Origin: Archangium sp.
GTDB taxonomy: Bacteria > Myxococcota > Myxococcia > Myxococcales > Myxococcaceae
NCBI GenBank assembly: GCA_030695565.1
Contig: JAUYRZ010000116.1
Coordinates: 59,669-123,668, forward strand
Length of the DNA: 64,000 nt
Direction of reading: 5' to 3'
Under the pieces are notes generated by a model. The model saw nothing but the letters and a program-made list of their open reading frames with translations, did no database searches and had not been told where the DNA came from. Of the stretch, positions 7,747-20,405 are shown one piece after another. A program made the position numbers and the translations under genes. Numbering within the stretch: position 1 is the first letter of the stretch; the number at the start of each line of letters is the position of its first letter.

Positions 7747-9828
7747 ATGCGTCTTCCTTGCCTGATCGGGTTGGTTCTGGCGGTGTCGGCCTGCAGGTGC
7801 GGGCCTGAGGTGGCGAAGGTGAATCCTTCGTTGGGTGTGGCGCCTGCCGGGCTCGACTTCGGCCAGGTCAAGGTGTCCCAAACGAAGCAGCTCACCGTGC
7901 GGCTCGAGGCCCAGACCCGCACCTCGGTGATCTTCTCTTCGATCGTGATCGAAGGCGGCGGCGCGGGTGCGTACCGCCTGGGCAGCACGCCCATGGACAT
8001 CGGGCCGCAAGGGACTGCGACCGTGACCATCACCTTCACGCCCCCGGCGGTGGCCGCGTTCACGGCGAGCCTGGTGCTCAACAGCAACGATCCCGACCGG
8101 CCGGCCACCCGCATCGCGCTGGCCGGCGAAGGCGCCGAGCCGAAGATCGTGGTGACGCCCGACTGCCAGGGGCCTCGCGGCTGTACGGCGGCGGTGGTGG
8201 TCGAACCGCCCTCCATCGACTTCGGCATGGAGCCGCTGGTGCGCCTGATGCCCGTGGATCCCACGCGGCTGCCCACCATCGTGGTGGTGAATGAAGGCTC
8301 GGTCGCTTTGCAGGTGACAGGCATGACCTTCGGCGGTGCAGATGCGGCGGCGTTCACGGCCGCGGGCACCCTGCCGGACGGCGGCCTGACCCTCGAGCCG
8401 AGCGCGGGCTTCAACCTGCCCGTGCGCTTCGTGCCCACCAGTGAACAACAGGCGAGCTACGCCGGCACGCTCACCATCACCTCAGATGACCCCGATCGCC
8501 CGTCGATCACCGTGCAGCTGAGCGGCACGTTGCGCCCCAATCTCCCGCCGCAGATCTGCGCCAACCTCACCCGGGTGGTGCCTCAGCTGATCGGTGATGC
8601 GCCCCGAGACTACGCCTCGGCCACCTTCTGGATGCCGCTGCTGATTCCTCCGGCGGGGGGCTACGACTTCACCGCCACGCGCGACGTGAGGCCCGACGAG
8701 CTGGTGTTCTTCTCGGCGACCTCGGACAGCGCCGATGCGACCAAGTGTTCGTCGGATCCCGAAGATGGCCGCACCGGCCTGACCTATCGCTGGCGGCTGG
8801 TCTCCACGCCCGCGGGCGCGCAGAACCTGGCTCTCTCCGGCGCCACCACCTCGCAGGTGCAGCTGCGGCCGATCGCCACCGGCCCGTACACCATGGAGCT
8901 CACCGTGACCGATTCGCGGATGAGCGCCACCACGGTGACCATGCGCTTCGCGGTGGCCGTGAAGCAGGATCTGGTCGCGCAGCTGCAGTGGGAAGGGTTC
9001 GCCGGCGTGGATCTCGACCTGCACCTCATTCGCCCCAGCGCGGTGACCGGGAGCGATCCGTACACGGGCGCCTACTCGCCCTTCACCTCGGGCACCGCGG
9101 GCAAGACCTCGGGCGATCTGAACGGCTTTGCCAAGCGCACCAAAGACAACAACGCGGTGGCGGGCTTCGACTTCGACTGGGGCCAGCCGGGCGCCTCCGA
9201 CGATCCGCAGCTCAACCTCGACGATCGCGGCGATGGCCCGCTGATCGAAAACGCGTCGCTCAATTTCCCCGAGCACGATGCCCTCTGCGCCACCGCCTCC
9301 TGCAGCTACCGGGTGATGGTGCACGTGTTCGCCGACAACCGCATGAACGTCTCGCCCCCGGCCTGCCTGGTCGACGGCGGCGTGGGCTGCCTCGACGGTG
9401 AACCCTGCAGCTGCGCGACCGGCTCACGCTGCGTGGCCGAGTCAGCCCTCGTGGGCAGCGCGCCGAGCGGCTCGGGCAAGTGCTACGCGGCGACCAAACC
9501 GGTGGTGCGCCTGTTCTTCAAGGGCAGCCCCACGCCCGCCACCGTCGTGCCGCTGGAAGGCCTGATGCCTGCCGACGAGCTGGTGTTGGGCGCCCCCTGC
9601 AAGTTGTGGCACGTGGCCGACATCGCCTGGCCCGCGCTCACCGCGATCGGCTCGTTGCCCGACGGAGGCACACCGCCTCCCGTGGTGACCGTGGTTGGCG
9701 CAGATGGAGCGGGGCGCGTCACGAATCCGTCGTTGGCCCGCTTCGGGGTGAGGGCGGCGGGCGGCAGTCTCCGCTGTGAACCCGACACCACACAGAACGC
9801 GCTGCAGTGGTACTCGCGCCAGCCTTGA
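7747..9828 (+). CDS. Large surface lipoprotein with ASH/HYDIN-like beta-sandwich domains
   Basis: A 693-residue protein with a lipoprotein signal (LIGLVLAVSACRC). Two successive domains of about 110 residues (near 25-140 and 155-265) carry the pattern LDFGQVKV...TFTPPAVAAFTASLVLNSNDPDRP and IDFGMEPL...LTITSDDPDRPSITVQLSGT, typical of ASH/HYDIN-like domains often called choice-of-anchor D. A PKD-like region follows (LTYRWRLVSTPAG...GPYTMELTVTDS), then a domain starting DLDLHLIRPS, and a Cys-rich segment with about ten Cys near 540-600. Such proteins are usually surface or periplasmic adhesin-like factors; the ligand is unknown. Confidence 0.85.
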   Translation: MRLPCLIGLVLAVSACRCGPEVAKVNPSLGVAPAGLDFGQVKVSQTKQLTVRLEAQTRTSVIFSSIVIEGGGAGAYRLGSTPMDIGPQGTATVTITFTPPAVAAFTASLVLNSNDPDRPATRIALAGEGAEPKIVVTPDCQGPRGCTAAVVVEPPSIDFGMEPLVRLMPVDPTRLPTIVVVNEGSVALQVTGMTFGGADAAAFTAAGTLPDGGLTLEPSAGFNLPVRFVPTSEQQASYAGTLTITSDDPDRPSITVQLSGTLRPNLPPQICANLTRVVPQLIGDAPRDYASATFWMPLLIPPAGGYDFTATRDVRPDELVFFSATSDSADATKCSSDPEDGRTGLTYRWRLVSTPAGAQNLALSGATTSQVQLRPIATGPYTMELTVTDSRMSATTVTMRFAVAVKQDLVAQLQWEGFAGVDLDLHLIRPSAVTGSDPYTGAYSPFTSGTAGKTSGDLNGFAKRTKDNNAVAGFDFDWGQPGASDDPQLNLDDRGDGPLIENASLNFPEHDALCATASCSYRVMVHVFADNRMNVSPPACLVDGGVGCLDGEPCSCATGSRCVAESALVGSAPSGSGKCYAATKPVVRLFFKGSPTPATVVPLEGLMPADELVLGAPCKLWHVADIAWPALTAIGSLPDGGTPPPVVTVVGADGAGRVTNPSLARFGVRAAGGSLRCEPDTTQNALQWYSRQP

Positions 9829-9843
9829 TTCCAGCGCAGGGCG

Positions 9844-9881
9844 AAAAAAACGGGCGCTCCATTCGAACTGATGGAGCGCCC
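9844..9881 (-). terminator. Rho-independent terminator of the minus-strand small RNA
   Basis: A perfect 11-bp stem (GGGCGCTCCAT at 9852-9862 against ATGGAGCGCCC at 9871-9881) with an 8-base loop is followed, in the minus direction, by seven U (A7 at 9844-9850). In the plus direction there is no U tract, so the hairpin primarily ends minus-strand transcription, although it could also slow transcription leaving the gene that ends at 9828. Confidence 0.85.
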
Positions 9882-10031
9882 AGAAAAGAGGGAGGAGTCG
9901 GCGAACCGACCCCATCCCGTGAACCCTGGAGGGGAGGGGGGGACCCCAGGGTCCAACTCTTAATCTATGGTTGCTGCTGGATACCCAAACCTTGCCGGAG
10001 CGCTTGCATTCCCCGGACCGACCAGACGACT
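9844..10031 (-). ncRNA. Candidate intergenic small RNA, about 185 nt
   Basis: The 273-base gap upstream of tilS carries, on the minus strand, a -10/-35 promoter (10037-10065), three predicted stem-loops and a textbook Rho-independent terminator. Read 5' to 3' on the minus strand, stem 1 pairs 9946-9952 with 9923-9929 around a C-rich loop; stem 2 pairs 9906-9913 with 9894-9901 closed by a UUCG tetraloop; stem 3 is the 11-bp terminator hairpin. No convincing coding frame with a start and ribosome site lies within it. The length is close to that of 6S RNA, but 5'/3' ends do not form the long closing stem expected. The myxobacterial Pxr RNA is another comparison to make. Identity unknown. Confidence 0.65.
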
Positions 10032-10036
10032 CAGAC

Positions 10037-10065
10037 ATCATAAAGGTCCTCGGCCGAGCGAGCAA
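10037..10065 (-). promoter_or_regulatory. Sigma-70-type promoter for the minus-strand small RNA
   Basis: On the minus strand, TTGCTC (10060-10065) and TATGAT (10037-10042) are separated by exactly 17 bases. TATGAT is one mismatch from the -10 consensus. Transcription would begin near 10030, which fits the start of the predicted RNA. Confidence 0.6.
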
Positions 10066-10101
10066 CTCGCCGTCAAGTGAAAAACAAACAGGCGTAAGCA
10101 C

Positions 10102-11085
10102 ATGAAAACCGAAGACATTCAGGTGCTTGAGGAACGTCTTCATCGATCTTTTCGGCGCCTTACCCCCACTGGTCGGGCAGTTTTACTGGGGGTTTCGGGG
10201 GGGCCCGACAGCATGACCCTGCTGTCAGGTGCCGCGCGACTTGCGGGCCGCCTGGGGCTGATTTTTGAAGCGGCAACGGTCGATCACCGGCTTCGCTCCG
10301 AAGCGCGCGACGAAGTGGCGCTCGTCGCCCGGCTCGCTCGGTCATTGGGGGTTGCGCACCACGTGATCGAAGCGCCGATCGAAGAGAAGAGCGGGGTGGA
10401 GGCGGCTGCACGCACGGCTCGGTACGCCGCGCTCGAATCGATTCGCGTCGCGCGCGGGCTCGCGCTGGTGGCCACCGCGCACACGGCGAGCGATCAAGCG
10501 GAGACCTTATTGATGCGGCTGGCCCGGGGCACTTCGCTCTCGGGCGCTGCGTCGATTCACGAGGCGCGCGCTGATCGGGTGATCCGCCCGCTGCTGTTCG
10601 CCACGCGCTTGGAAGTCGAAGCCTACGTGGCGGCGCGCCAGCTCGAGGTGGCGCACGATTCGATGAACGACGATCCCGGATTCTTCCGCGTGCGCATCCG
10701 CCAGGAGGTGGTGCCCGCGCTGGAGAAGGCGGCCGGCCCGGGTGCAGAACGGGCGTTGGCCCGTTTCGCCACCCTGGCCGCGGAAGATGAAGCGTGGCTG
10801 AGCGCCGAGGCCGCGCGCGCGATGAGCCTGGTGCACTGGCCCGCCGATGACACCCTGGAGGCGGAAGCCTTGAACGCATTGGGTGCGCCCATCGCCCGGC
10901 GGGTGCTCGCCCAGTGGCTCACCAGCAAAGGCGTGCCCCTCGATGGACCGTTGTTGGAGGATGGTTTGAGAGCGGCGCGGGACAGGTCTACCGCCACGCT
11001 CCCCGGAGATCGGGTGCTCGCCTGCTCGAATGGCCGGGTGACCCTGGTGGCGGCACCTGCCCGACTTCACGCAACTTCATCCTGA
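10102..11085 (+). CDS. tilS: tRNA(Ile)-lysidine synthase, short form
   Basis: This enzyme attaches lysine to C34 of tRNA-Ile(CAU) using ATP, changing its codon reading from AUG to AUA. The PP-loop motif GVSGGPDSMTLL is at about residues 30-41; VDHRLR, ATAHTASDQAETLLMRLARG and HDSMNDDPGFFRVRIRQEVVPAL follow in the family order. At 327 residues it is shorter than the roughly 430 residues of E. coli TilS and seems to lack most of the C-terminal domain, as in several other phyla. It is followed after a 69-base gap by ftsH, an order common in myxobacteria. Confidence 0.93.
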   Translation: MKTEDIQVLEERLHRSFRRLTPTGRAVLLGVSGGPDSMTLLSGAARLAGRLGLIFEAATVDHRLRSEARDEVALVARLARSLGVAHHVIEAPIEEKSGVEAAARTARYAALESIRVARGLALVATAHTASDQAETLLMRLARGTSLSGAASIHEARADRVIRPLLFATRLEVEAYVAARQLEVAHDSMNDDPGFFRVRIRQEVVPALEKAAGPGAERALARFATLAAEDEAWLSAEAARAMSLVHWPADDTLEAEALNALGAPIARRVLAQWLTSKGVPLDGPLLEDGLRAARDRSTATLPGDRVLACSNGRVTLVAAPARLHATSS

Positions 11086-11154
11086 TGGCGCGGGCACTCC
11101 ACGATCGGATGCGTTAGGTTCGGGGCTCTGTCGAAACGGAAAGGGTTTTGAACC

Positions 11155-13070
<1,916 letters not shown>

Positions 13071-13071
<1 letters not shown>

Positions 13072-14246
13072 TGATCTGGGCCCGCCCGCTGTCTCGCGCA
13101 GACTCGGCGGCCGCCTTGTGGATTCGTTCGGGCCTCACTCCGGAAGGGGTGGGGCTCGTTCGTTCTGGGCTGGAGTCACACGCGCTCGTGACCGGCCTGA
13201 ATGAAGACACCCGCGAGCTGCTGGCCGAGGTGGTGGGCGCCGCGTGGGCCGGTGGTGCGGGCGATGCGGCGGTCATTCGGTACTCGCGCCTCTCGGTGGA
13301 GACCTGGTTCGCGCGGCTGGGCTTGAGCGAGCTGGGCGTCGCGCTGAGCCGGCTGCTGCTCAGTGAACACCCGCCGGCGCCGACGAAGGTGGGCTCGCAA
13401 AGGCTCGAGTGGGGCCAGCGCACCCGCATCATGGGCATCATCAACGTCACGCCCGATTCCTTCAGCGATGGCGGGGCGCACGAAGGCGCGCAGAAGGCCA
13501 TCAACTGGGGGCTCTCGTTGCTCGAGGCGGGGGCCGACGTGCTCGACATCGGCGGTGAATCGACCCGGCCCGGTGCGGCGGCGGTGACACAAGAAGAAGA
13601 GCTGCGGCGCGTGGTGCCGGTGATCGAAGGGCTGCGCGCGAAGCGCAGCGACGTGTTGTTGTCGATCGACACGCGCAAACCGGGCGTGGCCCGCGCTGCG
13701 ATTCAGGCCGGCGCGCAGCTGGTGAACGACGTCTCCGGCCTGCGCGATGACGCGATGCTCGACGTGGTGGCCAGCACCGGCGTGTGCGCGTGCGCGATGC
13801 ACATGTTGGGCTCGCCGGAGACCATGCAGCGGGAGCCCCGCTACGACGACGTGGGGGCGGAGATCCTCGACGCGCTCGAGCTGGCGCTGCGCCGGGCAGA
13901 AGGGCGGGGCATCCCGCGCGATCGGCTCTGGGTCGATCCGGGCATCGGCTTCGGCAAGTCGTCCGAGCACAACCTGTTCCTGTTGCGGCGCGCGGCCGAT
14001 CTCCGGCTCCTGGGCACCCCGGTGTTGATCGGGGTCAGTCGCAAGGCGTTCCTGGGAGCGCTGCTGGGCGGCAAACCGCCGACTGAACGGGTGGGAGCGA
14101 GCGCGGCTACCGCGGCGGCCCTGGCGGCGGATGGGGCGGTCGACGTGCTGCGGGTGCATGACGTGGCGCAGACGCGCGAGGCGGTCGCGGTGGGCGATGC
14201 GATACGCTTGGCGCGTGACGGTGGAGCGCGCTTCGGCAGCGCCTAA
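13071..14246 (+). CDS. folP: Dihydropteroate synthase with N-terminal extension
   Basis: It joins p-aminobenzoate to hydroxymethyl-dihydropterin pyrophosphate in folate synthesis. The conserved core starts at about residue 118 with TRIMGIINVTPDSFSDGG, followed by DIGGESTRPGA, LLSIDTRKPGVA, VNDVSG, DPGIGFGKSSEHN and GVSRKAFLG, all standard for the family. About 115 residues precede the core; this makes the protein 391 residues against about 280 for many homologues. The extension is Ala/Leu-rich and unrecognised. The start overlaps the ftsH stop. Confidence 0.93.
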
Positions 14247-14274
14247 CTCCGCACGCTCCTGAATGGAGGCGCTT

Positions 14275-15228
14275 TCACGATGGCGCGGCCAGCTCAGCCA
14301 TCTCGAGTGTCCGTTTGGCGGCGGCCGCCAGGTGCGACGAGGATTGGAGCGCCTCGATCCCCGCCTCTGTGAGCGCGCCCGACCGGAGCACTCGCAAGAC
14401 GGTGAGCTCCGCCAGCGCTGGCGAAGCAGCGAGCGCCATCGCTCCCGTATCGCTCATGCCCGTGCCGCGCAGGTCGAGCGACCGCAGCGCGCCCAGGCTT
14501 TTGGCTTTTGCGATCAAGGCAATACCGGCGTCACCGATGTCGTGGTTCGACGAGATGTCGAGCTCTTCGAGAGTCGAAAGATCCGGGCTCGCCAGCAACG
14601 CCTTGAGACCCGCCTTGGTCATCATGGTCCGGCAGAGGTTGACCGCTTTGCCGCGCATCAGGGGCGATGACGCCACCGCCTTGACCCCCGCGTCGCCGAG
14701 GTCGTTGCCCCACAAGCTCCAGCGCTCCAGCTGCGCTGCGACGGCGCCCAGGGCTGAGACGCCAGCGCCGGACTTGATGTTGTTTCTGCTGACGTCGATG
14801 AACCGCAGGGCGCCCAGATGCGGCGATGCAGCGACCGCCGCAAGCCCTTTGGATGTGAGCCCGACTTGCGACATCGCCAGATGCGTGATCTTCGACAAGG
14901 GAGCCCAGGCGGCGAGAAGCTTTGCCCCGGTATCGTGGAAAAAGTTGTGGCTCAGATCCAAGACGGTGAGTCGTTGAAAATGCGGTGAAGTGAGCAACAT
15001 TTTGAGCTGCTTGGGTTCAAGGCCTCCCGTGTCAATGGTGAGTGCACCGACGTTGGCGAGCGCTGGCTCGTTGGCGAGCGCTTGGGGGCCGGCCGCACGC
15101 AACTCAGAGTCGTAGACCAGCTCGAGCAGAAAGCGCCCCTCTGGCTCGGCGGCGACCGCCTTCCTCAGCGATTCCACGCTTTGGTGCACGACCAGGTTCT
15201 CGGGATTGAGGCGAGGTTGTTTACGCAT
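14275..15228 (-). CDS. Leucine-rich-repeat protein
   Basis: A 317-residue protein beginning [25 protein letters not shown] at 15228; further upstream codons in this frame look non-coding. Residues about 15-75 resemble the repeat-companion region that precedes many bacterial LRR arrays ([24 protein letters not shown]). From about residue 85 there are seven or eight ribonuclease-inhibitor-type leucine-rich repeats with the pattern LxxLxxLDLSxNxxxDxGAxxLA. No signal peptide or membrane segment is visible, so a cytoplasmic protein-interaction role is inferred. It diverges from glmM and converges with folP. Confidence 0.8.
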   Translation of the reverse strand: MRKQPRLNPENLVVHQSVESLRKAVAAEPEGRFLLELVYDSELRAAGPQALANEPALANVGALTIDTGGLEPKQLKMLLTSPHFQRLTVLDLSHNFFHDTGAKLLAAWAPLSKITHLAMSQVGLTSKGLAAVAASPHLGALRFIDVSRNNIKSGAGVSALGAVAAQLERWSLWGNDLGDAGVKAVASSPLMRGKAVNLCRTMMTKAGLKALLASPDLSTLEELDISSNHDIGDAGIALIAKAKSLGALRSLDLRGTGMSDTGAMALAASPALAELTVLRVLRSGALTEAGIEALQSSSHLAAAAKRTLEMAELAAPS

Positions 15229-15315
15229 CCAGCGAGCGTAGTGCGTGATGATACAAGCCGCACGCTCATGAAAGACACGGCACTTCCCACGGCTTCTGCG
15301 CCTCCTGCTGCTTCG

Positions 15316-16671
<1,356 letters not shown>

Positions 16672-16682
16672 CAACGATTGAA

Positions 16683-16722
16683 CTCCCTCTCCCCTCCGGG
16701 GAGAGGGTCGGGGTGAGGGGCC
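16683..16722. repeat. Dispersed palindromic repeat, copy 2
   Basis: CTCCCTCTCCCCTCCGGGGAGAGGGTCGGGGTGAGGGG lies between glmM and the hydrolase gene. The internal hairpin CCCTCTCCCC/GGGGAGAGGG is perfect, followed by the TCGGGGTGAGGGG arm; orientation is opposite to copy 1. It could act as a transcription attenuator or RNA-stability hairpin. Confidence 0.85.
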
Positions 16723-16728
16723 AACACC

Positions 16729-17490
16729 GTGACCATGCACTTCCGAGACGAAGGTGAAGGCGAGCCGCTCCTGCTTCTGCACGGTCTGGGAGCCTCCTCG
16801 AGAGTCTTCGATCCGCTTTTCTCTCGTCGCTCCAAACGCCGGCTGATCACCGTCGACCTGCCCAGAACTGCGCGTTCCGGTCACTGGGCGAGCTCCACCC
16901 CCGAACACATCGCCTCCGCGCTCCTGGAGTTCCTGGACAAGCGTAGAGCGAAGACCTTCGAACTCTTCGGTCACTCGTTCGGAGGCATCATCGCGCTGCA
17001 TCTGGCCGCGCAAGTGCCGTCGCGAGTGCAGCGGCTCACCGTCGCCAGCACCCCGGCGCAAGGCGTGGCGTCTGAGTTCAAACAGCTGCTCGCGAACCCG
17101 ATGGCCGACATGACCATGGGCTGGTTCGGGCGCATGCCGGTCTGGCGGCCGGCGTTGAAGGCGTACCTGCAGATGATCTGGGGCCCGTCTTCGCAAGTGA
17201 GCGAGAGCCACTTGTCGATCTACGAAGAAGCCATCGCGGCGCCCGGCTTCAGCGAAGGCATGCTCGAGGCGCTTCGTGCGGTGGCGAACTTCCGGGCGCC
17301 CGTGGCCCAGCTGAAATCCGCGAAGTTCGAGAAGCGGGTGCTCTGGGGTGAGAAGGATCGGCTGGTGTCGGTGGTGGAGGGTGAACGGCTGGCGTTGGCC
17401 ATTGGCGCGAAGCTCACGGTGCTGCGCGACATCGGGCACTGTCTTCCGGAAGAAGCGCCGGAGTCGCTACGCGAGGTCCTCTTTCAATGA
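16729..17490 (+). CDS. Alpha/beta-hydrolase fold protein
   Basis: A 253-residue hydrolase from GTG 16729; ATG 16735 is equally possible. The oxyanion strand LLLLHGLG, the nucleophile elbow GHSFGG (Ser about residue 84), the acid in GEKDRLV and the base in RDIGHCLPEE are all present, so it is probably active. Substrate cannot be read from the sequence; the family includes esterases, lipases and C-C bond hydrolases. The end overlaps the next gene as ATGA. Confidence 0.85.
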   Translation: MTMHFRDEGEGEPLLLLHGLGASSRVFDPLFSRRSKRRLITVDLPRTARSGHWASSTPEHIASALLEFLDKRRAKTFELFGHSFGGIIALHLAAQVPSRVQRLTVASTPAQGVASEFKQLLANPMADMTMGWFGRMPVWRPALKAYLQMIWGPSSQVSESHLSIYEEAIAAPGFSEGMLEALRAVANFRAPVAQLKSAKFEKRVLWGEKDRLVSVVEGERLALAIGAKLTVLRDIGHCLPEEAPESLREVLFQ

Positions 17491-18563
17491 AGCTGACGAC
17501 GCCGCAAGTCGTTCAGGGGATCGTCGGGGTCATCGCCTTCGCGCTGCTCCTCATCGTTTGGTTCTTCGTCGAGGCGAACGCCCAGATCAACGCGAAGAGG
17601 GACGCGCTGTTGACCGAGCTGCCGCTCGCCCTCGCAGACGACACGCGGGTGCGCCCCATCTTGGAAGACCATCCTCTTTTTGCACCACCCACAGGGGAGG
17701 ACGCCGGTCCGCTGCTCAACGATCGGCTCGGTTGGGCGAAAGATCCGGGCGATCTGATGTCGCCAGAGTGCCGGGGTCTGCTGAGAACTGCAGGCGAGAA
17801 CTGGCGCCAGTTGACGAAGGAGCAAGTGTCCGGGTGCGACACTCGCTGGCTGCGCGACCTCCGCGCATACGGACGATGGAGTTTGAGCGCGGGGTTTCGA
17901 GCTCGGATGGCCGCTGGGCCACGCACAGACTTTGCGTTCCCCAACTTCATGGATCTTCAGAACGGCGCAAAGCTCCACCTGATTAGAAATGAAGACCAGG
18001 AAGAGGCGGCTCAGGACGTCCGCCACCTCGCTCGGTTGCTGTTCACACACGAGTACCTCGTCAGCGCGATGGTCGGGCTCGCCTTGCTCTCCATTGAGGC
18101 ACGCTCGTGGGAGCTTGCGGGCAACGGGTGGAGCACGCCCCCTCTGACGGACGCTGACCGCGAGGCGGTGCGGCAGCATCTCTTCACGGCACTGTTCGGG
18201 GTCAACCCGCTTGCGCCACAAGCGCTCGTCGAGTCGACGGTATCGGGTATGCCGGGCTTTCGCCGTCGCCTCTTGCTCACGGAGCAGTCGTTTGCGCGCA
18301 ACGTCACGGCGCTTCCTCAATCAGCTGGTTTCATGCTCGAGAACGCGCGCTGGGAACTCGCTCATCCCTACGTCACTTCGGGAGGAGACCCGTCGCCAGC
18401 CCTGACCTGGCCGGCAGCCGTGGGCGGAGCGATGGTCAAGCGCCTCGCCCCCGAGCGCTTTGCTCAACTCGCAATTCTGCTGAATCAGGCCGACGCCCTT
18501 CCGGCACGCGGGCGTTGGGCGAGCGGCCAGAGCGAATCGATGGACCGCCGTCAGCTCAGATAG
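17487..18563 (+). CDS. Membrane-anchored protein of unknown function
   Basis: A 358-residue protein with one N-terminal membrane helix at about residues 9-29 (VQGIVGVIAFALLLIVWFFV) followed by a soluble, mainly helical domain with no recognised motif. Two Cys near residues 90-120 (PECRGLL, VSGCDTRW) could form a disulphide if the domain is periplasmic. It is translationally coupled to the hydrolase (ATGA). The gene ends next to a repeat element. Confidence 0.7.
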   Translation: MKLTTPQVVQGIVGVIAFALLLIVWFFVEANAQINAKRDALLTELPLALADDTRVRPILEDHPLFAPPTGEDAGPLLNDRLGWAKDPGDLMSPECRGLLRTAGENWRQLTKEQVSGCDTRWLRDLRAYGRWSLSAGFRARMAAGPRTDFAFPNFMDLQNGAKLHLIRNEDQEEAAQDVRHLARLLFTHEYLVSAMVGLALLSIEARSWELAGNGWSTPPLTDADREAVRQHLFTALFGVNPLAPQALVESTVSGMPGFRRRLLLTEQSFARNVTALPQSAGFMLENARWELAHPYVTSGGDPSPALTWPAAVGGAMVKRLAPERFAQLAILLNQADALPARGRWASGQSESMDRRQLR

Positions 18564-18570
18564 GGCGCGG

Positions 18571-18614
18571 CCCTCACCCCGACCACCCCGACCCTCTCCC
18601 GAAGGGAGAGGGAG
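18571..18614. repeat. Dispersed palindromic repeat, copy 3
   Basis: CCCTCACCCCGACC is partly duplicated before the ACCCTCTCCC/GGGAGAGGG hairpin. The element fills the gap between two convergent genes and abuts the stop of the minus-strand gene, so the hairpin may serve as a bidirectional transcription end. Confidence 0.85.
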
Positions 18615-18615
18615 T

Positions 18616-19389
18616 TCATGGCTCGCGCTGAAGGACTCCGATTACGTTTGGCAGCGGCCACTGTGCTGCGTTGCCGTCGTTCTCGTTGAAGCCGGTCTCG
18701 TAGCTGCCGCTCAGGTCGATCCTCTGCGCACCGGCACGAATCGAGAGGCTCGCTTCAGGCCCGCCCTCGACATGCATCGCGTGGGTGATGCGCAAGGGCA
18801 GGGCGAGCAGCTTGTCGCCGAACTCCTTCATGGAGAGCGGTGAGCGGCAGAACAGAAAGAGAATGCGCCCCTGCTCATCGGCCGCGACCGCCGCCTCAGA
18901 CCACTTGCGGGCCGCTGGCTTCCACACGTTGATTCCGCCGGCTCTGATGAGGCGCAGGTTCTGGATCACCGTAGGGACCGGCTCGAGCCGCTTCTTCGCG
19001 TCAGGCGCATCGAGGTCGACCATCGATGCGCTCCCCGGGCCGAAGGCGAGCGCCGACTGGTACTTGTTCCAGCGCGCGTTGTTGAGGTGCGTGTCGCTGC
19101 GCAGGTAGCCGACGTTCGAGCGGTAGTCGGTCTCGAACATGCCCGCGTTGATCGCGACCATCAGCCCGAGGCCGTCAGCCCACTCGCCGGCGGTGCGATT
19201 CTTCACGCCCTCACGCGAGGCGAGCCCCACGCGGAGCTCGACCTTCTTCGGATCGACGCGCACCACGTGGAGGAGACCGTCGCCGATCGACGCCTTTTCG
19301 ATCCACGGCGTGGTGCCGTACTCGACACCAGGCGCCAATTCTTCGAGTTGCAGGGGCGCAGCGAGAACGAGGACGACCAGACTCACCAT
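18616..19389 (-). CDS. Phosphodiester glycosidase (NAGPA-type) family protein, exported
   Basis: A 257-residue protein with a short signal peptide (MVSLVVLVLAAPLQ). It shows the NAGPA/DUF2233 features: GLMVAINAGMFETDYRSNVGYL, SALAFGPG, the strand GRILFLFCRSPLSMKEFGDKLLALPL and MHVEGGPEASLSI. Family members remove GlcNAc from phosphodiester links or act on related glycans; the exact substrate here is unknown. It begins three bases after the upstream gene on the same strand. Confidence 0.85.
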   Translation of the reverse strand: MVSLVVLVLAAPLQLEELAPGVEYGTTPWIEKASIGDGLLHVVRVDPKKVELRVGLASREGVKNRTAGEWADGLGLMVAINAGMFETDYRSNVGYLRSDTHLNNARWNKYQSALAFGPGSASMVDLDAPDAKKRLEPVPTVIQNLRLIRAGGINVWKPAARKWSEAAVAADEQGRILFLFCRSPLSMKEFGDKLLALPLRITHAMHVEGGPEASLSIRAGAQRIDLSGSYETGFNENDGNAAQWPLPNVIGVLQREP

Positions 19390-19392
19390 GCT

Positions 19393-20337
19393 TCAAAGAC
19401 GACCGGTCTCGCGCCTTCGTTCCTTCATCGTGTCGATGCCCATCTGCACGCCCACGTAGGCCAGGGTGAGCGCGCCGAGGATCGGCAGCCAGATCGCCAG
19501 CTGCGTCGGCCACGACCGGTGCGCGGGGAGCACCACGAAACGAGATGCGAGCACGAGCACGAACGAGGTGGAGAGCAACGCCACCCTGCGAAACCGGGCG
19601 AGCAGATCGGCCGTGCGCTGCAGCCCGTCTGCCGCGATCGGTGGCGATGCTTCAGGCCGCGGCGCAGGCACGAGCTGCGCGCCTTCGAAGAGCCGCCGGC
19701 GCGTCAGCTCCCAACTGACGGCCCGATCGTTCTCGTGCTCATCGAGATAGCTCGCGTCCAGCTCGCCGCCGGCCAGGCACGTCTCGACCAGGCCGGTGCG
19801 CACCGCCTTGGGCGCATGACGGGCGATGAGCGCCACCACCTTGCGCAGGTTCTCTTCGCTGCCCGTGAACGAGTCGCACACGAACGCGTTCATGCGCAGT
19901 CGCAGGCGGGCGAAGGGCTCGGCCAGCACCAGCTCGAACCACAACTCCGCCGGCTCGCGCGAGTTGGTCACCCAGGCCAGGTGGAGCAACCGCACGCGCC
20001 TCCAGGGCACGCGCGCGAACGAGGGAGACCTCGGCTCCAGTCCACTCAGGCCGAGGTCATCGATGCCCAGGCGCAGCAGGGTGAACGCGGGGGGCGCCGA
20101 GATGCGCTCCGAGGTGGGGAGCACCGAAGCGGGACAACCCGCGGTGGTCAACGCCGCGGCCGCCGCCGTCAACTGAGCTGGTGCGAGCATCAGCTCGAGG
20201 AACCCCTGGCTGTATCGGCACGCCCGCGCCGCATCTGCGTAGGTCAGCCCGGGGCAGGCATTCGCCAGAGACAACGCCGCGCGCTTCCAGTCGGAGGGAG
20301 GGCGCTCGGTGAACATGACCACTGCCTGCTCAGGCAT
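19393..20337 (-). CDS. Uncharacterised protein with C-terminal membrane hairpin
   Basis: The likely start at 20337 gives 314 residues (MPEQAVVMFTERPPSDW...); a longer frame to 20412 would overlap pdxJ. The N-terminal 90 residues are compact and Ala-rich, the middle is soluble with Trp and Cys residues, and two hydrophobic segments at about residues 250-270 and 280-302 probably form a membrane hairpin near the C-terminus. No family was recognised. It lies directly upstream of the NAGPA-type gene and diverges from pdxJ. Confidence 0.65.
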   Translation of the reverse strand: MPEQAVVMFTERPPSDWKRAALSLANACPGLTYADAARACRYSQGFLELMLAPAQLTAAAAALTTAGCPASVLPTSERISAPPAFTLLRLGIDDLGLSGLEPRSPSFARVPWRRVRLLHLAWVTNSREPAELWFELVLAEPFARLRLRMNAFVCDSFTGSEENLRKVVALIARHAPKAVRTGLVETCLAGGELDASYLDEHENDRAVSWELTRRRLFEGAQLVPAPRPEASPPIAADGLQRTADLLARFRRVALLSTSFVLVLASRFVVLPAHRSWPTQLAIWLPILGALTLAYVGVQMGIDTMKERRRETGRL

Positions 20338-20405
20338 TGCAGAAAGGCTAACGGCCCCGGTTCCGCGAATGCGACGAGCCCGAAATTCGGGTGTAGAAAT
20401 CGCCA

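Noticed and set aside
9844..10031. 6S RNA as identity for the small RNA
   Set aside because: The length fits, but the ends do not pair into the long closing stem with central bubble needed for 6S RNA; left as unidentified.
15268..15315. Longer start of glmM at ATG 15268
   Set aside because: It would add 16 low-complexity residues before [10 protein letters not shown]; the start at 15316 matches the family length. Not excluded.
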